Below, piece after piece: positions 57,900-64,000 of a stretch of 64,000 nt of DNA. Within the stretch, counting starts at the first letter, position 1; each line of letters starts with the position of its first letter. Source of the stretch: Channallabes apus (lineage: Eukaryota > Chordata > Actinopteri > Siluriformes > Clariidae); assembly GCA_030522415.1 (NCBI GenBank), contig CM060114.1, positions 26,807,304 to 26,871,303 of the forward strand, in the 5' to 3' direction. Position numbers and translations under genes: made by a program. The notes beneath the pieces were generated by a model that saw nothing but the letters and a program-made list of their open reading frames with translations, was not told the DNA's origin and ran no database searches.

Positions 57900-58384
57900 T
57901 CCTGTTAGACTTTTTTTATCTTAAGCATTTGTTTCTTAGTCTCTTATCTAATCTTGCTCCTTCCCTGCTTCTTTATAGCTAAGTGCACCTGTAAGGGCCA
58001 ACCATCGCAGCAGTATGGATAGTGTGGACCCCTCAAACCTCCATTGATCGCCCTGCCCTCAGGCAAACTCAGGCTGAGTGCCAACATTCCTTGAATTTGC
58101 TGAAGTTTCTTCTTGAAAAAGGACTTACTTATCAGAGGAACAATAAGTCCACACCTGCTTCTCGCAAGAGGCCGCGTCTATAAATGATCTCTGTGAGCGA
58201 TTCTGCACCCTTAGAGGGTCTAACCTTAATTTATCAGTTTATATGATTGTATTTGGCACTTGATTAATGTGAATATAATTGGTCTGTATGGGATTAAATA
58301 TGTTTTACCTAAAAACATGCTTATAGTGACAATATTTGTTTCTGTCCATGATCACATTAATCTCTCTCTCTAGACTGGAGAGTC
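57900..58384. other. Unassigned sequence with some coding-like composition
   Basis: About 57985-58190 is richer in G+C, with a broken reading that includes SIDRPALRQTQAECQHSLNL. It may be a fragment of a transposon-encoded or host protein; I do not recognise it. Confidence 0.25.
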
Positions 58385-58640
58385 CCAGATCAATGTGTAA
58401 AGCCTCCTCCTACACATCCTAAAGATTCTCAATTGGGTTGAGGTCCATGTGTGAAAGTGATGTCTCATGCTCACTGAACCACTCTTTCACAATTTGAGCC
58501 AGATGAATCCTTGTATCATCATTGGGGGGGGGGGAATCCATTGATGGATAAACATTATCATTCAAAACATGCAGTTTAGTTCCAATTCCTTGAGGTCTCT
58601 TTATATTGTGTGTGCGTGTGTGGGGGGGGGGCATCCTTTA
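58385..58640 (-). mobile_element. Tc1-like transposase fragment
   Basis: The - strand encodes AQIVKEWFSEHETSLSHMDL and then NPIENL, the part of Tc1 transposase around the catalytic Glu, with a short deletion where PPQSPD is expected. G-homopolymers at 58527 and 58622 disrupt the frame. Confidence 0.65.
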
Positions 58641-58816
58641 ACATTCACTATTAAATATACTGTAGCCTGGAGTCCTTCTCTTGTTCTTTTACAATTTGAT
58701 TCCACTAAGCGTTTAAGTGATCTCCTATCATGATCAATCAAAATATTTCAAAATTATTTCTTCCTCAATGATTATGGTTCACCAACAATTTAATAATGTT
58801 AGACAGTTTATAACCC

Positions 58817-59200
58817 CTGGCGGCGGGGTGGTGTAGTGGTTAGCACTGTCGCCTTGCACTTCCAGGGTCTGGGTTCGATTCCCCGGCCAGGCTCGATTCC
58901 CGTCTCTGTGTGCATGGAGTTTGCATGTTCTCCCCGTGCTTGGTGGGTTTCCTCCGGGTACTCCGGTTTCCTCCCACAGTCCAAAGATATGCAGGTTAGG
59001 CTAATTGGCGTCCCTAAATTGCCCGTAGTGTGTGATTGGGTGTGTGAGTGTGTGTATGTGTGTGTGCCCTGCGATGGATTGGCACCCTGTCCAGGGTGTA
59101 CCCCGCCTAGTGCCCGAAGTCTCCTGGGATAGGCTCCAGGTCCCCCGCGACCCTGAACACAGGATTAAGCGGTATAGAAAATGAATGAATGAATGAATGA
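58817..59200 (+). mobile_element. tRNA-derived SINE, full length, with 11-bp target duplication
   Basis: On the + strand, head ggtggtgtagtggttagc, body and (GAAT)n tail complete. Flanked by GTTTATAACCC at 58806-58816 and 59201-59211. Nearly identical to the copy at 57095, including the variants ccccggccaggctcgattcc and acaggattaagcgg. Confidence 0.92.
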
Positions 59201-59334
59201 GTTTATAACCCAACAATCTCCTTAGTGGTTTCTTTGTCAGTAATGTATACTGTATGTGATGAAAAAAGGTTAAACTGAACTTATAAAATGGTAGAAATCC
59301 CAATTAAATCATTGTCAGGCCCACATTATAACGT

Positions 59335-59405
59335 TTAATACAGCAAACCGATGTGGAACAGATCAAGGGGGTGAATACTTATGCAAAGCAATGTACTTAA
59401 AAAAA
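59335..59405 (+). mobile_element. Right-end relic of a Tc1-like element
   Basis: aagggggtgaatacttatgc is the inverted counterpart of the terminal region seen at 55590, followed by aaagcaatgta. Little else of the element remains on this side. Confidence 0.5.
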
Positions 59406-59544
59406 AAAAAAAAACTATCATGGCACTTCAATAGGTCTAGAATCATCCCATGATATTGAATAATTAGTCAGCAGTCTGGCTGTGTGTCCTCTAGGTATAG
59501 AGATACTGTATCAGGATCTGGGTGAAATAAATACATCTGGCAAT

Positions 59545-61993
59545 TTAATAAATTTATTTCAATACAACATATTTTTTTATACAAATAAGTTAAACTTTTT
59601 ACATAAAATAGTGGTATAATACATTAAATTCAGTCCTAAAAAACACACACAAAAAAAAATCACAAACAGTCATAGAAATTGCTCTGATAATGTAATAGAA
59701 TATAGATTGTCCTTTACCAGTTTAATGTGTTAAAACATTAATTACACAAAGATGCAGGTGTATGACATTGTCAAAGATTTTCTACTGTTCGACTTTATCA
59801 TTGATTCATAAAGACATTACTTTGAAAGTCTTGAGAGTGTAGCAGAAACAGTCATTACATCAAGGTGATAACCGATAACGCAAATCAAATCTCACACAAC
59901 ACAGTGGCCTCAGCCATGTCATAAACCTCCTTGGTCTAACAGCTGGTTCTGGGTTCAATAGTCAGTGCAGAAATAAACGGCATCGTAAGTGAGTCAATGA
60001 TAAGCTGGTGATTTGGTTGTGATTTCTTATATACAGTAGACTCAAGGAAAAAGTGGAAATCACAACCCTAACAACAATCATAGAGGTCCTGGGTTTAAGC
60101 AATTTTTTTGTTTGTGTGATTGTTTATCAACAAATTAAAAATTATATAAAAAAACATCCCAACGTCTAGTACCCATAGTAGCGATAGATACTGTATTTAT
60201 ATATTGTAATTTTTTACTATGGTATTTTACTTTTATTTTACTTTTATTATGGTAAACTGCAGTACATACCATAATAACACATACTTTAGACATTACCATG
60301 GTGGGCACCACAGGACTCTATAGCATACCAGGGCAGGTACAGTACTATGACACTTCAGTGGGTTCCATAGTAGCACTACAGTATGTACAGTACATACCAC
60401 CTTATTTTGGTGAATACCATTGTGGGTATTATGGCACTTACAGTAAGTGGATAGTGTGGTACTGTAGTACTTTGGTGTGGACTACAATACTTTGGGGAAT
60501 AACATGGCATATATTGGGTACACAGTGGCTACCAAAGTTGAGTTCAGTGTTTATACTGTATGTAGAATACCATATTAGATATGTTAGCATGGTACAGTAT
60601 AGTACAGGTAGTACCATATTAGATACCTAATAAAACAGTTCTGCAGAGGCTACTATATAAATATTACCATTATGGTAGATAAACATGTATAACATATTTT
60701 TGATAGTATCCTGGTACGTGTTCCATGGTACCATGTAGTACTCCTGTACATGATTATTATTATGTACCATAATTATACTACATACTGTACTACACTACAG
60801 GTGCCATCGGACTACCATGGTAAAATTTATATAGATTGTTTTTGGGTGGGGGGCATGGAGTTCCTTTCAAATAACTACAAACCACCTGGTTTTGACTTGG
60901 AAATTAGTCTTATTTAGTTCTATGCAGTAAAAATCAATGTGTTTATGAATACTTCGTACAATTCTGACACTCAACCGGAGATTTACTAGAAGAAAAAAAA
61001 AAAGAGTTCTGGCTTAAAGGGATAGTCCTGATTCTTTTTCAACCCTGTTTTAAATAAAAATTGAGATGCATGTTAATACATAATTATAGATCATGGTCAT
61101 TATAAAGGTTGCTACTGTGCACATTGATTGCGAAGTTTGTCAGCTGGAATTGTGGAATTTGGTCCCAATTACTTGCATTGTACTCTTGACATACTTCATG
61201 GTCGGTGTGCAGTGCAGGACAATTTATAACAACCGAGACCTAATGTAATGTCCTTATATACACTTCAATAAAAAAAAAAAAAAATCTGGAATCAGACTGT
61301 ACACAAATCTGATCATAATAATAAGAGTGCATGGAGAGAGAACATACATTACAGAGCGTAAAACACATGGATATTTAAAAAAATGCAGGATAAACTCAAA
61401 ACAAAGGATTCCAGATATATTGAAGCAGAATCCTCATACAGTCCAATTATACACTCGGTTTCTGTTTTATCACCTCGTCTAACCCCCTTTTCTCTCCCCC
61501 GCTCTCAAACTCACAAGGCCACGAGTTTCACAAGAGTCTTTAAGTGGACTGTCTGACCTGAAGTTGTCCTACTTACAGAAAGCTGAGACATGAATAATGT
61601 TAATAGTGAAGTCTTACTTTTTAAATTTACAGTTCTCCATATCAAGTAGGCAGAACGTCCAGTTTTTCCACGAACATACAGTACGTACGCCTTCCAAACT
61701 TGTCTCACTCACATGAGTCCTGAGATGGTGCTCCTATGCTACCCATTTGAGACTGATACAGGTATCTTACTGGGTTTGTAATATCCTAGGTCACTGTAAA
61801 AAAAAAAAAAAAAGCCAGGTTGTTCCTTATCAGCCTTACTCCAGGCTGCATACAGTGTAGGTGTGACCTTTGACCTCACCTAGTCTGAACACATTCAGTT
61901 CCACTAGGTAGAAAAAGAGACGTTTGGACGCCTCTTGGATTCTGTTTGGTGATTGTCTTCCTTGCACATTGATAGCGGGTGATGATGTCATCA
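59545..61993 (-). other. Non-coding stretch holding the probable occ1 3' UTR
   Basis: Downstream of the occ1 stop on the - strand. It contains no convincing gene. Several TTTATT words (AATAAA on the - strand), for example near 59547, could end the transcript, but the end cannot be fixed. A TACCATGGTA-rich array lies within it at 60240-60830. Confidence 0.3.
60240..60830. repeat. Irregular array of TACCATGGTA-like and TACAGTA-like words
   Basis: Dense short palindromic words (accatggta, taccat, gtagtac, tacagta) recur without a fixed period, e.g. taccatggtg at 60295, gttccatggtaccatg at 60720 and actaccatggtaaaat at 60812. An open frame of 110 codons runs through it but its composition (many Y, T, I, V) follows from the repeat, so I do not call a gene. 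Confidence 0.5.
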
Positions 61994-61998
61994 TCAAT
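61994..61998 (-). CDS. occ1: OCC1 homologue, last coding bases and stop
   Basis: On the - strand the acceptor ttctgatacag is followed by ATTGA: AT completes the Asp codon begun in the previous exon and TGA is the stop, giving a C-terminus ...HKD against RKN in the human protein. The rest of this exon, towards lower coordinates, would be 3' UTR. The call depends on use of the weak gtctgt donor at 62278. Confidence 0.65.
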
Positions 61999-62278
61999 CT
62001 GTATCAGAACAAGAACTGAATATGGTAATCAATATACTCAATGAAATCAATTTATTCTCACACGCACACACACAAGTACTGTACAGTAGCAATTAATGCA
62101 GGACCTACTCCAAAATCAAACACTAACAGTAAACTTAGGCTCGGTCAAATGTACCTACAAGGGAAACATTTTGGTCTCCATCAAGATATAAAAAGATAAA
62201 CACCTGAGTCAATAAGTCACTCCACAAGACACAACATTGCAAGAATAGATTAAACATTGTTGTGGAAAGCAGACAGAC

Positions 62279-62394
62279 CTTTGTGTGTGGATGGGGTCGG
62301 GGCTGTATTCACATTGCTGAGGTCAGCAGGTAAGCCGACGTACACCCCTCCATAGTTCTTCCTCTTCTCATCCTCCGGAGAGGCGTCCTCAGTC
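62279..62394 (-). CDS. occ1: OCC1 (C12orf75) homologue, penultimate coding exon
   Basis: Read on the - strand, acceptor ctgtgctgttag is followed by 116 nt encoding TEDASPEDEKRKNYGGVYVG then LPADLSNVNTAPTPSTHK. Human OCC1 (63 residues) contains TEDDKRRNYGGVYVGLPSE and ends TVRKN, so the NYGGVYVGLP core is diagnostic. The exon starts with the third base of a codon and ends with the first base of the next; joined to the exon at 61998 it reads ...STHKD-stop, the human-like length. The donor gtctgt is weak; read-through would instead add GLSAFHNNV before a TAA. OCC1 is a small protein of unclear molecular function. The gene converges on nuak1. Upstream exons were not found in the window. Confidence 0.85.
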
Positions 62395-62399
62395 CTAAC

Positions 62400-62708
62400 A
62401 GCACAGACAAAGTACTGTTAATGCAGCAAAGGAGCAAACAAAATAATATGTCTTTGTCCATTATGGAAAACATTTTCAGTTACATAATACTCCTGGGGAA
62501 GAAAAAAAACAAAGCACTTATAGTTTTCCAGAGAAACATTTTGGCACAAGTGTATTATTTACGCTATTATTTTATTTTTAATATGTCTACTATAATATTT
62601 TTAAATCCACTTCAGTTCCTTTCTGGAATTATACTTTATATACAGTGGGGAATAACAGACTGAGACCACTAGTCACCCTGTTTCTTTATTTAATGCATGA
62701 TATTCTCA
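62400..62708 (-). other. occ1: occ1 intron sequence
   Basis: Upstream of the occ1 penultimate exon on the - strand; AT-rich and non-coding. No further occ1 exon was recognised up to the window edge. Confidence 0.4.
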
Positions 62709-62710
62709 TT

Positions 62711-62985
62711 TAGGTGGCACGATGGCTTGGTGGTTGGCACTGTTGCCTTGCACCTCCAGGGTCTAGGTTTGATTCCCGCCTCGAGTCTGTGTCTATGCAG
62801 TTTGCATGTTCTCCCCATACTGGGCAGGTTTCCTCCCACTGTCCAAAGACATGCATTAGGCTAACTAGCGTTCCCCGAAGTGTGTGAGTGTGCCCTAAGT
62901 CTCCTGGGATACTGTAGGTTCCAGCCCATCCGCGACTCTGTATACAGGATAAAGCGGTACATATGATGAGTGAGTGAGTGATATT
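62711..62985 (+). mobile_element. tRNA-derived SINE upstream of the occ1 exons
   Basis: Head ggtggcacgatggcttggtg, body and tgagtgagtg tail on the + strand. At 62910 a CTGTA appears inserted after the TA of the family phrase cctgggataggctcc. Confidence 0.82.
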
Positions 62986-63106
62986 CTAATTGAATTAAAA
63001 GCACATTTTTATATACTGTAGCAGATGTTTCATTCATTTTCTATAATGTTTATCCTGTGTAGAGATGCTGGAAGTATGGATCCCATCCCTCAAATTATGA
63101 GCGGTG

Positions 63107-63500
63107 TTCAAGTCAAATCTGGACCTTCTGAATACCAGAGCACGTTTACGAGTGTAAAAACCCCCATTATTGTTCTAAATAATCCCCTGCTATGTACACT
63201 AATGCACTTATCCCAGGGTTTCACTACTGCTTGGACACCATCAAGGTACGAAGTTTTCTCAGTATGCCGGAGCCATGATCGAACTGGCTGCTATCTAAAA
63301 GGATGGACTCCCAGGAACCTGTTCAACAGCCCAAAAATGTGCAAATCGTTCGGACCGATCTCAGCCTAATTCCTTTCAAATGTTTCACTGCATCTAAGGG
63401 TCTCATTAACGTACTGTGGTTGAATTCTTCTGTGACTGTGAACGGTTTTACGCCATCATTCTCCAGAAGTTTATCACAAGGCCTGGTTTGACATGAACAC
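63107..63500. mobile_element. Mariner-derived non-autonomous element
   Basis: Ends gttcaagtcaaatctggac and, inverted, gttcatgtcaaaccaggcc are terminal repeats of the family seen at 16015 and 37612. The interior repeats aatcccctgctatg..ttcactactgcttgg and ccggagccatgatcgaactg. Coding is destroyed. Confidence 0.7.
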
Positions 63501-63544
63501 GAAAACAGGCAACAGGAAACGCTAAACAGGCTAGAGCAATTTTC

Positions 63545-63680
63545 TTTGGACTGTTAAAGGAAATTGAAGTACCCACAGGAAACCCATCAAACCTCCATGC
63601 ACACACACTGGAGGCGAGATTCAATCTTGCAGCCCATGGGGTGTGAGTCAGCAGTACTAATCACTGAGACCCTGTATCAA
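63545..63680 (-). mobile_element. SINE fragment
   Basis: Genome-order phrases tttggactgttaaaggaaat, acccacaggaaacccatc and ctccatgcacacac follow the - strand body of the family; diverged and truncated. Confidence 0.5.
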
Positions 63681-63914
63681 GTATTGCAGAATCTATTAGC
63701 AGGAATAACTTAAATAGATATTTCAATGAATGGGAGAATTTCTTAGTATTTTCTACATCAGCTTTTTGCTGTAAAAATACTTGGCATGGGCTCAACCTGG
63801 CATGAACTCTACAAAGTTCTGTTCAAGTCTTTCATGACCTTTCCTGTTATTGAATCACATTCTACAGTAGGGAAGAAAAGAAAAAAACCTCACAGCTCTT
63901 ATGTGCTTTTTCAA

Positions 63915-64000
63915 TGCTGATTTATCCTGTATACAGGGTCTGGAGCCTATCTTATGGAACACCCTGGACAAGGTTCCAATTAATCACACGACACACACAC
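63915..64000 (-). mobile_element. SINE 3' end, cut by the window edge
   Basis: gatttatcctgtatacaggg, tctggagcctatct and accctggacaaggttccaat are the - strand 3' part of the family; it continues past the window. Confidence 0.6.

Noticed and set aside
60298..60630. 110-codon open frame
   Set aside because: Its residues mirror the underlying TACCAT/GTAGTAC word array; no domain or codon signal.
63421..63446. - strand peptide TVTEEFN resembling the DVTEES segment of OCC1
   Set aside because: It lies inside the mariner-derived element at 63107-63500 and has no suitable splice sites, so it is chance similarity.
1..64000. CRISPR arrays, operons, bacterial promoters or ribosome-binding sites
   Set aside because: Spliced vertebrate genes, SINEs and fish transposons show that this is eukaryotic nuclear DNA; no regular repeat-spacer structure is present.

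Overview
This is a stretch of a teleost fish genome, most likely an otophysan and perhaps a catfish. The clues are AT-rich introns and intergenic DNA, dense Tc1/mariner and hAT transposons, tRNA-derived SINEs with GAATGA-type tails, many CA/GA/GATG microsatellites, and spliced vertebrate genes. The species call is inference.

Two protein-coding genes face each other. On the + strand, seven exons between 7864 and 22023 encode a complete 606-residue NUAK1 (AMPK-related kinase of the LKB1 pathway), with a CpG-rich promoter region before it and a 3' UTR of up to about 2.6 kb after it. On the - strand near the right edge, two short exons (62394-62279 and 61998-61994) encode the C-terminal part and stop codon of an OCC1 (human C12orf75) homologue; its first exons lie outside the window or were not found. 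As I recall the human map, OCC1 and NUAK1 are also convergent neighbours on chromosome 12, so this looks like conserved synteny.

The rest (1-7.5 kb, the nuak1 introns, 24.6-61.9 kb, 62.4-64 kb) is non-coding and built largely of mobile elements. The best preserved is a 1.6-kb Tc1-like transposon at 42856-44474 with an uninterrupted 340-residue DD34E transposase and IR/DR ends. Two hAT elements have perfect 8-bp target duplications (33082-34173 and 55966-56607), the second with a Harbinger-like MITE nested in it. There are also mariner and Tc1 relics, a palindromic mariner derivative (37612-38178), LINE 3' ends, and about 17 copies of one tRNA-derived SINE family, several with perfect target-site duplications.

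The most interesting signal fits no ordinary feature type. The heptamer TACAGTA/TACTGTA occurs about 116 times by my hand scan, against roughly 13 expected from base composition. At several places where a repeat can be compared with a sister copy, the word is exactly a 5-bp CAGTA/CTGTA insertion at a TA dinucleotide. That is the canonical excision footprint of Tc1/Sleeping Beauty-type transposons, so the window appears to carry a dense fossil record of cut-and-paste excision, including tandem footprints that suggest repeated use of the same site.
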